From: Fibrobacter sp.
GTDB lineage: Bacteria; Fibrobacterota; Fibrobacteria; Fibrobacterales; Fibrobacteraceae
Direction: 5' to 3'
NCBI GenBank assembly: GCA_016285835.1
Contig: JAEERM010000020.1
Location: 1 to 38,606, forward strand
Length of the DNA stretch: 38,606 bases
This document shows, piece by piece, positions 24,053 to 31,419 of the stretch. Under the pieces are notes generated by a model. It searched no databases, was not told the origin of the DNA, and worked only from the letters and a program-made list of their open reading frames with translations. The stretch's first letter is position 1. Every line of letters starts with the position of its first letter. Position numbers and translations under genes: made by a program.

Positions 24053-25009
24053 ATGAAACCGCAAACCAAAAAACAAAAACAAGAAACAGAAAAGTTCATC
24101 GAGTCCCTGCTTCCGGATTCCGACAAGAGGATGTGGCGCATTGCCGGTACATCCATCATTGCCGCGCTTTCGGTAGGTTTCTGGGCGACTACGTATGATC
24201 GCGTAATCGACGAGATTGTCTTCGAAAAGACGGCGACCGTGGAGATTGCGACAACCATGAACATCATCGAAAAAAAGGAGGAAAAAAAGCAGGAAAAACA
24301 AGAAAAGAAAATCGTAAAAAATGAAAACAAACGCAAGAGGCAAGGCGGCGGTGGCAAGCGCGCGGGCCGTGGGAATCCACGCTCTCCCGAGCAGCGGGGG
24401 ATTCTCAAGATGCTGGCGGCGCGGACACAAAATGCGAATGCCGAAGTCTACAACTTGACGAACCAGCAGTTTGCGAAGGATATCGACAAGATCCTCAAGA
24501 ACGTGAACGGTTTGCAGGTGACCGGGAAGACGCAAATCGCATCGACCCGTCATGGTAAACTGGATGCTGGGTTCAACGAGGGTGTTGCTTCGGGCGGGAG
24601 CGGAGGAATCGGTGATGCGTTGGGGAGCCTGATCGGCGGATCTGCCGGGGCCATCTCCACCAAGTCCATCGGCAAACTGAAACCGCCTTCCGAGCGGGAC
24701 ATCGACGTGGGTCAGGGCAATTCCTCGCGTTCTGCTTCTGATATCATGAAGGTGGTTCGCCAGCGTACTCCGGGGCTGCGCCATATCTACAACAAGTTCC
24801 TCAAGAAAAAGCCCGGCTTCCAGGGCAAGGTCACGCTGAAGTTCACGATTGCCCCGGGCGGGGAAATCGTCAGCATCGCGGTGGTCTCCTCTACGACCGG
24901 CTACGCCGAATTCGACTCCGAAATCAAGAGCGCGGTCGGTCGGTGGACCTTCAGCAAGGTCAAATCGGGAAACACCACGGTGACCATTCCCTTCACGTTC
25001 ACTGAATAG
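24053..25009 (+). CDS. TonB-like protein with AgmX/PglI C-terminal domain
   Basis: 318 residues. A short cytoplasmic segment, one membrane helix (about 28-47), a strongly charged Lys/Glu linker (about 70-95), a Gly/Ser-rich segment (about 175-205), then a C-terminal domain (about 225-318): RQRTPGLRHIYNKFLKK, GKVTLKFTIAPGGEIVSIAV, RWTFSKVKSGNTTVTIPF. This last domain matches the AgmX/PglI 'myxo tail' type, a TonB-CTD relative. Such proteins span the periplasm and usually work with a TolQ/ExbB-type channel. No exbB/exbD gene is adjacent. GGAGG precedes the ATG. Confidence 0.78.
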   Translation: MKPQTKKQKQETEKFIESLLPDSDKRMWRIAGTSIIAALSVGFWATTYDRVIDEIVFEKTATVEIATTMNIIEKKEEKKQEKQEKKIVKNENKRKRQGGGGKRAGRGNPRSPEQRGILKMLAARTQNANAEVYNLTNQQFAKDIDKILKNVNGLQVTGKTQIASTRHGKLDAGFNEGVASGGSGGIGDALGSLIGGSAGAISTKSIGKLKPPSERDIDVGQGNSSRSASDIMKVVRQRTPGLRHIYNKFLKKKPGFQGKVTLKFTIAPGGEIVSIAVVSSTTGYAEFDSEIKSAVGRWTFSKVKSGNTTVTIPFTFTE

Positions 25010-25035
25010 GACTCTGAAATCCTGTAAATGATACC

Positions 25036-25063
25036 ATTCCGGTGGCCACACGGCTGCCGGAAT
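25036..25063 (+). terminator. Hairpin after the TonB-like gene
   Basis: ATTCCGG (25036-25042) pairs with CCGGAAT (25057-25063), with GGCC/GGC pairing inside. The following 'tccttatttgtct' is only moderately T-rich. Confidence 0.45.
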
Positions 25064-25158
25064 TCCTTATTTGTCTTGTGGAATAGGCCTACGCATTTGT
25101 GGATGCCGAAAAATTATATAGATTATCTGAAACAAAAATTTTTGGTAGAGGATCGGTT

Positions 25159-26310
25159 ATGCTAAAGGCGAAACATGGGTTTTCTTTTGTTGTTGCTGCA
25201 ATTTCCGTTTTGCTGCTTGTTGCTTGCGGAGATGACAACTCCACAAAAGCCAGTGACAAGATTGTGGTTGACTCAGTCGAGGACCTGAGTAACTGTGTCG
25301 CCACCAAGGTTGGAAATTTGGAATATGTGGATACGGTGGCTTACGTGTGTGTTGAACTCGGTGACAAGATTAAATGGGTTCAGGTTGCCGGAGTAGGGGA
25401 CAATTCCGAGGATTTTAGGGCTTGCACCGGTAAAAAGGACGAACTGTATTCCTTTTCCCAAAAAGAAAATACACTGTATGTTTGTAATGACGAAGAGTGG
25501 GTTCCTGTGAAGCAACTCGATGATAACGACAGTATGGAGGAGTCCAGCAGCAGTGAAGCAAAATCGTCGTCATCCAGCGTCACACAGCAGTCGAGCAGCT
25601 CAAAAAAAGTGGAATCTTCATCTAGCAAGGTCACTGAGCCTGTCGAACCAGCCGAAGTGATGACCGGAACCATGACAGATTCTCGCGACGGGCAGACGTA
25701 CAAGACTGTCACCATCGGCACGCAAACTTGGATGGCCCAAAACCTCAACTACGCCTATACTGATGTTCCTTATAAACAAGGAAACTATACCTCTGATTCC
25801 ACCAGTTGGTGCTACAATAACGACGCAAACAACTGCTCCAAGTACGGCCGCCTTTATACATGGGTAGCCGCGATGGACACCGTGGGCACATGGAGCCCAA
25901 ACGGCAAGGGTTGCGGCAATAATAAGACATGCTTTCCGACTTATCCTGTTCGCGGTGTTTGCCCAGAGGGCTGGCATCTGCCTACAGGCGCCGAGTTCGA
26001 AACTTTGTTCACTGTAGTCGGCGGTCAATCAACCGCATGCAGGGTGCTCAAGTCCACATCCGGATGGAATAGTAGTGGCAATGGCTCGGATGCCTTCGCC
26101 TTCTCCGCGCTCCCTGCCGGCAGCAGGGACGACCACGGGGATTACAGCGACGAGGGCTACAACGCGAACTTCTGGAGTTCTACAGAGTACAGTAGCCACA
26201 GCGCGTACTACATGTACTTGTACTATGACTACGACGATGCGTACCTGGACTTCTACAACAAGAACTACGGGTTTTCTGTTCGTTGCCTCAAGGACGCACA
26301 AGCCGAGTGA
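25159..26310 (+). CDS. FISUMP-domain lipoprotein with polyserine linker
   Basis: 383 residues from the ATG at 25159 (GAGG upstream; signal peptide ending LLLVAC, lipobox Cys). The N-terminal half has cysteine-bounded segments (DLSNCVATKVG, AYVCVELGDKIKWVQV, LYVCNDEEWVPV). A Ser-rich linker (about 145-180) leads to a FISUMP domain (about 190-379): WMAQNLNYAY, KYGRLYTWVAA, CPEGWHLPT, FSALPAGS, FWSSTEYSS, SVRCLKD. Four extra residues (AQAE) after the usual ending come from a 20-bp repeat that covers the stop codon. Confidence 0.88.
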   Translation: MLKAKHGFSFVVAAISVLLLVACGDDNSTKASDKIVVDSVEDLSNCVATKVGNLEYVDTVAYVCVELGDKIKWVQVAGVGDNSEDFRACTGKKDELYSFSQKENTLYVCNDEEWVPVKQLDDNDSMEESSSSEAKSSSSSVTQQSSSSKKVESSSSKVTEPVEPAEVMTGTMTDSRDGQTYKTVTIGTQTWMAQNLNYAYTDVPYKQGNYTSDSTSWCYNNDANNCSKYGRLYTWVAAMDTVGTWSPNGKGCGNNKTCFPTYPVRGVCPEGWHLPTGAEFETLFTVVGGQSTACRVLKSTSGWNSSGNGSDAFAFSALPAGSRDDHGDYSDEGYNANFWSSTEYSSHSAYYMYLYYDYDDAYLDFYNKNYGFSVRCLKDAQAE

Positions 26311-26404
26311 AGCGGTCGCCAAGTTTACTTGAGCGACCATTTCCGAGGCGCAGTAGTCTGCGCTACGTAGTAGCGCCAGGACTGACAAGCCGAGTGAAGC
26401 GGTC
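26298..26404 (+). repeat. 20-bp direct repeat pair with hairpins between
   Basis: ACAAGCCGAGTGAAGCGGTC occurs at 26298-26317 and again at 26385-26404. The first copy holds the stop codon of the FISUMP gene. Between them lie a nested hairpin (GGTCGC CAAG TTTA CTTG A GCGACC, about 26314-26338) and GCGCA-GTAGTC-TGCGC. Possibly terminator function plus a mobile repeat. Confidence 0.75.
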
Positions 26405-26436
26405 CCTCTTCGATTTTTTTGAGCGGGTTCCAGTTC

Positions 26437-26465
26437 TTGCGCTTGTTTCTCCTTTTTGCTATATT
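26437..26465 (+). promoter_or_regulatory. Probable promoter of the M29 aminopeptidase gene
   Basis: TTGCGC (26437-26442), 17-bp spacer, TATATT (26460-26465), 29 bp before the ATG at 26495. Confidence 0.6.
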
Positions 26466-26494
26466 CTCACGCGGAACAAAATGGAGACTTTGAA

Positions 26495-27613
26495 ATGACT
26501 GACCCACGCATTACACAACTTGCTACGAATTTAATCAACGACGCTGTCCGCCTCCAGGCTGGAGAAAACATCCTCATCGAGACGACCGACACCCCGGACG
26601 AACTGTCCACGGAACTGGTCAAGGCTGTCGAAAAAGCGGGAGGCAACGCCTTTGTCCATAACTACAACAGCCGTGTCCGTCGCCAAGTTCTCCTTTCTGC
26701 AAGCGAAGCCCAGATGAAGCTTTCGGCAGATCTCGCCCTTGCCGAGATGAAGCGCATGCAGGCCTATATCGCAATCCGTGGAGCGGACAACGCCATGGAA
26801 AACTGTGACGTGAGCGACGAGAAAATGCTCATGTACCGCAAGATTACCAAGGAAACGCTCGATTACCGCGTGAACAAGACGAAATGGTGCGTGTTGCGCT
26901 GGCCCAATCCGTCCATGGCCCAGGGTGCCAAGATGAGCACCGAAGCCTTCGAGGACTTCTATTTCAAGGCGTGCCTGGCCGATTACCCGAAGATGGGCCG
27001 TGCCGCACAGAACCTGATTGACCTGATGAACAAGACCGACAAGGTGCGCCTCGTGGCAAACGACACCGACATCACGTTCAGCATCAAGGGAATCCCCGCC
27101 GTGCCCTGCTGCGGCAACATGAACATCCCCGATGGCGAAGTCTACACGGCCCCGGTGAACGGGAGCATCAATGGCGTCATCCACTACAATACGCCGACGC
27201 TTTACGAAGGCAAGCATTTCAGCGGAGTCCGCCTCGTGTTCAAGGAAGGCAAGATTGTGGAGGCCACCTGCGACTCTGGCGACAACGCCCAGCTCAACGC
27301 CATATTCGATACGGACGAAGGGGCACGCCGCGTGGGCGAGTTCGCCATCGGTTTCAACCCCTTCGTGAACGCGCCGATGTGCGACATTCTCTTCGACGAA
27401 AAAATCGCCGGCAGCATCCACTTTACGCCGGGAATGTGCTACGAAGACGCTTACAATGGCAACCAGAGCGCTATCCACTGGGACCTCGTGCTCATCATGC
27501 GCCCGGAATACGGTGGCGGTGAAATCTGGTTCGACGACAAGCTCATCCGCAAGGACGGCCTGTTCGTGCTAGACGAGCTCAAGTGCCTGAATCCCGACCA
27601 GCTCGGGGAATAA
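26495..27613 (+). CDS. Aminopeptidase, peptidase family M29
   Basis: 372 residues. The ATG at 26495 follows GGAGA by 6 nt; an earlier in-frame ATG (26456) overlaps the promoter and is rejected. The fold and motifs of M29 leucyl aminopeptidases are visible: metal-ligand candidates in NIPDGEVYTAPV, TLYEGKHFSGV, FAIGFNPFV and SAIHWDLVLIM. Cytosolic, no signal peptide. Releases N-terminal residues from peptides with two metal ions. Monocistronic by appearance, with its own promoter. Confidence 0.9.
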   Translation: MTDPRITQLATNLINDAVRLQAGENILIETTDTPDELSTELVKAVEKAGGNAFVHNYNSRVRRQVLLSASEAQMKLSADLALAEMKRMQAYIAIRGADNAMENCDVSDEKMLMYRKITKETLDYRVNKTKWCVLRWPNPSMAQGAKMSTEAFEDFYFKACLADYPKMGRAAQNLIDLMNKTDKVRLVANDTDITFSIKGIPAVPCCGNMNIPDGEVYTAPVNGSINGVIHYNTPTLYEGKHFSGVRLVFKEGKIVEATCDSGDNAQLNAIFDTDEGARRVGEFAIGFNPFVNAPMCDILFDEKIAGSIHFTPGMCYEDAYNGNQSAIHWDLVLIMRPEYGGGEIWFDDKLIRKDGLFVLDELKCLNPDQLGE

Positions 27614-27667
27614 AGGTGGATTGTTCATTATATTATCGAAGTTGAAGAACATTCTACTCCCGGCGAA

Positions 27668-27853
27668 ATGATTATCGCAAATCGCGATTTGCGCAACTGG
27701 TCGCAGGTCACTCTTGCCGAAAAACTTGGAATTCAGGTCCAAAACCTCTGTGCCATGGAAAACGGACGCAGGACGGTATCCCGCAAAATGGCTATAAAAC
27801 TCGGCGAAATCTTCGGGACAGATCCCGCAGCATTTTTTGATTTTAGTAAGTAA
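27668..27853 (+). CDS. Small XRE-type helix-turn-helix protein, possibly short at the N-terminus
   Basis: 61 residues from the ATG at 27668: WSQVTLAEKLGIQVQNLCAM and MENGRRTVSRKMA form a HTH_3 fold, ending DPAAFFDFSK. The frame is open upstream to the stop of the preceding gene and would encode VEEHSTPGE, which resembles the N-terminus of HigA-like antitoxins, but no ATG, GTG or TTG occurs in that part. A TATATTA sequence (about 27630) may be its -10 box. It has no adjacent toxin gene. Either a solitary regulator or a decayed antitoxin. Confidence 0.6.
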   Translation: MIIANRDLRNWSQVTLAEKLGIQVQNLCAMENGRRTVSRKMAIKLGEIFGTDPAAFFDFSK

Positions 27854-27967
27854 GGGTGGCTTCCCCCTTTGGGGCAAAAAAGTTTCTAAGACTCTTAAAA
27901 TGCCTTGCCAGGTCTGAATCTGCTTGCTGAAAAAACTTTGTGAGCTAAAAAATATATATTGAATTGT

Positions 27968-28954
27968 ATGATAAATTTTCTCTGGGAGATCTATGATGAA
28001 CCGGGAATGTTGACAATCCCGTTCTTGATAGCGTTGCCGCATTTGCTGAGTTTCTTTCTTGGCTTGTTTTATAAGAAATTTCGCTTTAAAAAGCTCTGGC
28101 TCGGCCTTTGGATTGTAATCTTTAGTGCTCTTGTGTGCGGCTATGTTTTCCTGGTCTATAGAGTAGTCAACAAAGATTTTGATAGCCTGTTGGTGTTGTT
28201 TTTTGCGGCAATGTTTCTCTATGTATTCTTTTTTGTTATCTATGGTTTTTGGGGACAAGTGTTCAATATAAGGAAAAAATGGCATTGGCTGAGTGTTCCT
28301 TTTGTTGTTGTTATTCCGTTTTTTATTTTCATTATTCTCTCTATAGGTTATCCGTATGGTGAAATCTCCGATGAACCTTTGGAACAAGAGGACTTGGCTG
28401 CCTCTCTGGATGCGGATTATGAAATGTATCTCTCTGAATCTGACGCGTGGGGAAACGATTCTCGAACGGTGTCCTTCCGCGAAAAGAATGATTCTGTTTA
28501 TTTTCGTTTTTCCTATAGCATGTGCGCCAAGGCTGAATACGATTCTGCAAAACATGCATTTATAATCCGAAGAGGAGATGGCACTAGTGGCAAGTGGACT
28601 TTGCTGGATTCAGAAAAATCGGCGGTCGTCCGAAAGTTGAAAAAGAATGTGGAAAATTACAGTCAAGAGTATTCAACATCTCGCGTTTTTGATGGTGATG
28701 AATCTTCGGTCGTTTTGAAAGACTACAAGCGTAAAAAACAACGCCGCCTGTATTTCCCGAATGCGAAAATTTCCCATGTGTACGATGCCGTGACGATTGA
28801 AAAAACGTTTGAAAGCTTTATGCCCCCGCGTGAAACTTATACCACGCTTTCTTACGAGGAAGTCTCCCGAAAGTGCAGCGAGCCTGTCAATGTCTTGGTT
28901 GAAGAGGCTGTTCACGGACAGTTCCCTGTAAGAGAAACAACCTTTTTCCCGTAA
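27968..28954 (+). CDS. Membrane protein of unknown function
   Basis: 328 residues. Four hydrophobic helices in the first about 130 residues (LTIPFLIALPHLLSFFLGL, LGLWIVIFSALVCGYVFLVY, LLVLFFAAMFLYVFFFVIY, VPFVVVIPFFIFIILSIGY), then a soluble domain of about 190 residues without recognised motifs. TATATT (27955-27960) lies 7 nt before the ATG at 27968 and there is no Shine-Dalgarno sequence, suggesting a leaderless mRNA. A TTG at 27959 lies inside the -10 box and is rejected. Codon use is more AT-rich than in neighbours such as the M29 gene. Confidence 0.65.
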   Translation: MINFLWEIYDEPGMLTIPFLIALPHLLSFFLGLFYKKFRFKKLWLGLWIVIFSALVCGYVFLVYRVVNKDFDSLLVLFFAAMFLYVFFFVIYGFWGQVFNIRKKWHWLSVPFVVVIPFFIFIILSIGYPYGEISDEPLEQEDLAASLDADYEMYLSESDAWGNDSRTVSFREKNDSVYFRFSYSMCAKAEYDSAKHAFIIRRGDGTSGKWTLLDSEKSAVVRKLKKNVENYSQEYSTSRVFDGDESSVVLKDYKRKKQRRLYFPNAKISHVYDAVTIEKTFESFMPPRETYTTLSYEEVSRKCSEPVNVLVEEAVHGQFPVRETTFFP

Positions 28955-29078
28955 AACAGATGACATATCAAAGAATCTTCATTTTCCTCAATTTTAAGAG
29001 GTTCTGTAAAAAAGGGAACAATTTTACTGTATCCGGGGAAACGTAGGATATGTCTTATTTTGATTTATTTAGATGCTT

Positions 29079-29948
29079 TTAGTCCATGAGACAACGGATG
29101 TAATGTCTCGTGTAAGTGATGTCAGCGCTGAAATTGCTGAATGCACTACAGAGGTAGTCGTCATCAAATTGGACGAATGTCCCATTTTCTAGATTGCTAT
29201 CACTTGTGATGTAAGTGGCGCGTATATCGTAATCTTGCGGGCGCTCAATGTTAAAACCATAGAGGTCTGTCCCATGGTCTCCTTGAATAACCCAATTTGG
29301 CGATAAAATGTCTATTACGTCAACGCTGTCTAGCAGTTTATACCATTCCTTTAGAGATGGAATATGCCAACCGTCAGGACAAACGCCTTGATGCTGATTT
29401 CTGGAGACAAACTCTTTTGTATAGTCGACATTTTTGAAATCGTTACAAGAAAGCATCATGGCATCAATCCATGAATAATGCCGGCCGTATCTGGCGACTA
29501 TTAATGAGTCCTCTTCAAGAACAAAAAGCTTTTCGCAGCCCTCCATGGCTTCCTTTGGCTTGTAACGGAGACCTTGCGCCATCCATGTTTGGTTGTTTAT
29601 TTGTACTACTTTGTAGACTTCTCCGTCGCGATTGTCCGTTAAAAGCATTTTTTCAGGGTCGTAATTGGGAGGATTTGTCTTTGGCTTGCTTGATGATTTG
29701 TCTTGTTCTGGGTTGTCTGTTTCGTTGCCTAAATTTTCTTCTGCATTATCATCCGCCTCGCCGTTTTCCTCAAGTGAAGAGGAGGATTTTTCGTTCTCCA
29801 AGGAAGAACTTGGTTGTTCTTTTTTTGAAGAACTTGAGGAATCAAGAGTGGAAGATTCTTCCTGCTTTGGCCCAGATGAAGAATCGTCCCCGCAGGCGAT
29901 TAAGATGCATGCTGAAACTACGCAAGAAAAAAACAGGATTCTTTTCAT
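29079..29948 (-). CDS. FISUMP-domain lipoprotein with acidic Ser-rich linker
   Basis: 289 residues. Signal peptide with lipobox LIAC (Cys 19), then GDDSSSG and a Ser/Glu/Asn-rich linker to about residue 95. The FISUMP domain follows: LTDNRDGEVYKVVQINN, WMAQGLRYK, RYGRHYSWIDAM, CPDGWHIPS, GFNIERPQD, HYIRCLMD. GGGAGG lies 4-7 nt before the ATG, with a TATATT box (29979-29974) upstream. A copy of the 30-kb-region hairpin repeat ends about 43 bp before the start codon. Shorter FISUMP core than its relatives here. Confidence 0.85.
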   Translation of the reverse strand: MKRILFFSCVVSACILIACGDDSSSGPKQEESSTLDSSSSSKKEQPSSSLENEKSSSSLEENGEADDNAEENLGNETDNPEQDKSSSKPKTNPPNYDPEKMLLTDNRDGEVYKVVQINNQTWMAQGLRYKPKEAMEGCEKLFVLEEDSLIVARYGRHYSWIDAMMLSCNDFKNVDYTKEFVSRNQHQGVCPDGWHIPSLKEWYKLLDSVDVIDILSPNWVIQGDHGTDLYGFNIERPQDYDIRATYITSDSNLENGTFVQFDDDYLCSAFSNFSADITYTRHYIRCLMD

Positions 29949-29990
29949 GAAACCTCCCTTGTTTGGTATAGTAAATATAACATTATTTGT

Positions 29991-30021
29991 TTAACCTCGG
30001 CTCATAAAGAGCCTCTATAAG
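29991..30021 (-). repeat. MSRG hairpin repeat, copy 1
   Basis: Minus strand: CTTATAGAGGCTCTTTATGAGCC followed by GAGGTTAA. GGCTC-TTTAT-GAGCC is a perfect hairpin containing the ATG at 30005. The reading frame is only MSRG-stop (30005-29991). It lies upstream of the FISUMP lipoprotein. Confidence 0.7.
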
Positions 30022-30243
30022 ACCTAAAGGCCGCAAACGCCAATTTTTGGATAATACTAAACTTTAAATTTGAAATTTCCGCCCTGCAAAAAAGGGGGGG
30101 GCGAACTCTTACTATTTACTTATAGTAAAGGATAATATTTATTTATATAAAGAAAAATAAAGTAATTGATAACACTTCTTTCTTTTTGGTACTTTTTCAT
30201 TCTAGCGGGGGTCGGGCAATCGGCAGTCGAACCGACCGCAAAC

Positions 30244-30267
30244 AGAAAAGGCCGCCAGGTGGCGACC
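30244..30267 (-). terminator. Terminator of the toxin-antitoxin operon
   Basis: Minus strand: GGTCGCC-ACCT-GGCGGCC followed by TTTTCTGTTT. Seven-pair stem with one G-U pair, 29 bp after the antitoxin stop. Confidence 0.75.
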
Positions 30268-30295
30268 AGTTCAGTAAAAAAAATTATTCGAGAAT

Positions 30296-30604
30296 TTAAG
30301 CGAAAGCCGACTGCAAAACCTTCCTTGCCACCGCCTGGTAAGGCATGCCGAGTTCAGCGGCCTTTGCTTTCATCTTTTCGACCGTTTCGTCATCAAGTCG
30401 AAGCGACACCATCCTCATGCGCTTGCGGCCAGAAGACAACGCAGCCTTCGCCTTTGCAGCGAGTTCTGCCATACGTTCGTCATCGATACCCACGGTTTCG
30501 TCGAGTTCGCGCTCGACATCTTCCAGCTCATCTTTTGTCAAGTGGTTTTCGACCACGACATGGCCCGCCGCCATCAGGCCGGCCTTGAGTTCTTCTTTTG
30601 TCAT
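30296..30604 (-). CDS. CopG/BrnA-like ribbon-helix-helix antitoxin
   Basis: 102 residues. The C-terminal third (RMVSLRLDDETVEKMKAKAA, then ELGMPYQAVARKVLQSAF) fits CopG/BrnA-type antitoxins, in which the 'G-x-x-YQ' part is typical. The N-terminal part is acidic and helical (LTKDELEDVERELDE) and could wrap the toxin. The start overlaps the toxin stop by four bases (ATGA), so the two are translationally coupled. It would neutralise the toxin and repress the shared promoter. Confidence 0.75.
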   Translation of the reverse strand: MTKEELKAGLMAAGHVVVENHLTKDELEDVERELDETVGIDDERMAELAAKAKAALSSGRKRMRMVSLRLDDETVEKMKAKAAELGMPYQAVARKVLQSAFA

Positions 30605-30819
30605 GTTTCGCCTCCGTGTGACCGTCTCACGGTGACCACCGTGTACATGTCCGATTCAACGATAAGAGTCCACGAAACTCCATTCACGACTCCGATCAGT
30701 TTGTATCGGCCGTCGTTCGCCGTTTCGATGCGATATGCCGAGTTAAGGAATTTCCCGAGCATTTCGGGAGTAAAACCTCTTTCAAGCATCCTGTCGAGCG
30801 CATGTTCCGTGATGTTCAT
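30601..30819 (-). CDS. DUF4258-like small toxin
   Basis: 72 residues: ITEHALDRMLERGFTPEML, GRYKLIGVVNGVSWTLIVE, VVTVRRSHGG. The 'HAxxRMxERG' start with a later beta-rich part matches DUF4258/BrnT-like RNase-type toxins. It lies before its antitoxin, as in brnTA and higBA order. A TTGACA-17-TATATT promoter ends 6 nt before the ATG, so the mRNA may be leaderless; only AAGG within the last 6 nt could serve ribosome binding. Confidence 0.75.
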   Translation of the reverse strand: MNITEHALDRMLERGFTPEMLGKFLNSAYRIETANDGRYKLIGVVNGVSWTLIVESDMYTVVTVRRSHGGET

Positions 30820-30825
30820 GACCTT

Positions 30826-30854
30826 AATATATAAATATATTGCTTATTTGTCAA
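30826..30854 (-). promoter_or_regulatory. Promoter of the toxin-antitoxin operon
   Basis: Minus strand: TTGACA (30854-30849), 17 bp, TATATT (30831-30826). The -10 box ends 6 nt before the toxin ATG. The AT-rich 'tatatttatatatt' part could be the antitoxin operator. Confidence 0.8.
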
Positions 30855-30874
30855 TACATTTTTATAAAAATGGC

Positions 30875-30902
30875 AAAAAAAAGACCTCCAAATAGCGGTC
30901 TT
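30875..30902 (-). terminator. Rho-independent terminator after mini-ORF copy 2
   Basis: Minus strand: AAGACC-GCTATTTGGA-GGTCTT followed by TTTTTT. It lies 28 nt after the 12-codon ORF and just ahead of the toxin-antitoxin promoter. Confidence 0.7.
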
Positions 30903-30929
30903 GGGTGAGTTAATCAATCTCATTTTTAA

Positions 30930-30986
30930 TCAGGCTTTTTCCACGGTATAAGTTTTACCTCGGCTCATAAAGAGCCCCTATAAGAG
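30930..30986 (-). repeat. MSRG hairpin repeat, copy 2, with a 12-codon ORF
   Basis: Minus strand: CTCTTATAGGGGCTCTTTAT followed by GAGCCGAGGTAAAAC. The ATG at 30968 lies in the hairpin GGCTC-TTTAT-GAGCC with AGGGG 6-8 nt upstream. The frame reads MSRGKTYTVEKA-stop (30968-30930) and is followed by a terminator, so it could be an independent short transcript. Confidence 0.65.
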
Positions 30987-31012
30987 AAAAGACTCCCCAA
31001 AATTTAGGGAGT
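30985..31012 (-). terminator. Terminator after 75-residue paralogue A
   Basis: Minus strand: ACTCCC-TAAATTTTG-GGGAGT followed by CTTTTCT. The same structure follows paralogue B. Confidence 0.7.
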
Positions 31013-31058
31013 TAATAGGATTCTTCAACACGAAAGGAATGTAAAAGCGATGTTTCCT

Positions 31059-31286
31059 TTAGCCACCCAGCAAATTTTTCCAATAAGGATTTTCCTTGTC
31101 AAACAAGGCTTTTTCCTCCTTGGTAAAATTCTTGGGATAGTCACCAAAAAGAAACAAGATTTTTTTCTTGTCAAAGGAAACTGCTTGAAGACCAGTGCAA
31201 CCAATGTAGCGAACACGCCATATTTTATCGCTTTCGTCCGCCTTATAAAACTCAATCTTTCTTGTTTCTTTGTCAACCGTGATCAT
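31059..31286 (-). CDS. 75-residue protein, paralogue A, unknown function
   Basis: Soluble, charged, no signal peptide. Starts MITVDKETRKIEFYK and contains GLQAVSFDKKKI, FGDYPKNF and LFDKENPYWKNLLGG. The 'FDKENPYW' motif recalls short hypothetical proteins of gut anaerobes; I cannot name the family safely. Fifteen of 75 positions differ from paralogue B. GAGG lies 6 nt before the ATG. A 14-codon ORF beginning in the hairpin repeat ends 2 nt before it (TAATCATG), suggesting coupled translation. Possibly an orphan immunity-type or accessory protein (speculative). Confidence 0.65.
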   Translation of the reverse strand: MITVDKETRKIEFYKADESDKIWRVRYIGCTGLQAVSFDKKKILFLFGDYPKNFTKEEKALFDKENPYWKNLLGG

Positions 31287-31288
31287 GA

Positions 31289-31351
31289 TTAACCTCGCTC
31301 TCTAATATACCATTTTGTTTTCCCTCTGCTCATAAAGAGCCCCTATAAGAG
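31289..31351 (-). repeat. MSRG hairpin repeat, copy 3, with a 14-codon ORF
   Basis: Minus strand: CTCTTATAGGGGCTCTTTAT followed by GAGCAGAGGGAAAAC. ATG at 31333; frame MSRGKTKWYIRERG-stop (31333-31289). The stop is 2 nt ahead of the paralogue A ATG. Confidence 0.65.
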
Positions 31352-31352
31352 A

Positions 31353-31380
31353 ATTAAAAGACTCCCAAAAATTTAGGGAG
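31353..31380 (-). terminator. Terminator after 75-residue paralogue B
   Basis: Minus strand: CTCCC-TAAATTTTT-GGGAG followed by TCTTTTAATT. Same layout as the terminator after paralogue A. Confidence 0.65.
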
Positions 31381-31419
31381 CTTATTGGATTTTTCAACAC
31401 TAAAAAATGATGTATTTAT

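Larger units (their letters stand above)
29949..30295. other. Intergenic stretch between antitoxin and FISUMP gene
   Basis: No gene seen. It holds the first copy of the MSRG hairpin repeat (29991-30021), an AT-rich stretch (30100-30165) and the toxin-antitoxin terminator (30244-30267). A GC-rich inverted segment around 30205-30237 has no clear role. Confidence 0.5.

Noticed and set aside
30200..30240. tRNA 3' fragment (GGTTCGACTGCC on the minus strand)
   Set aside because: The T-arm does not pair and no acceptor or anticodon arm can be built.
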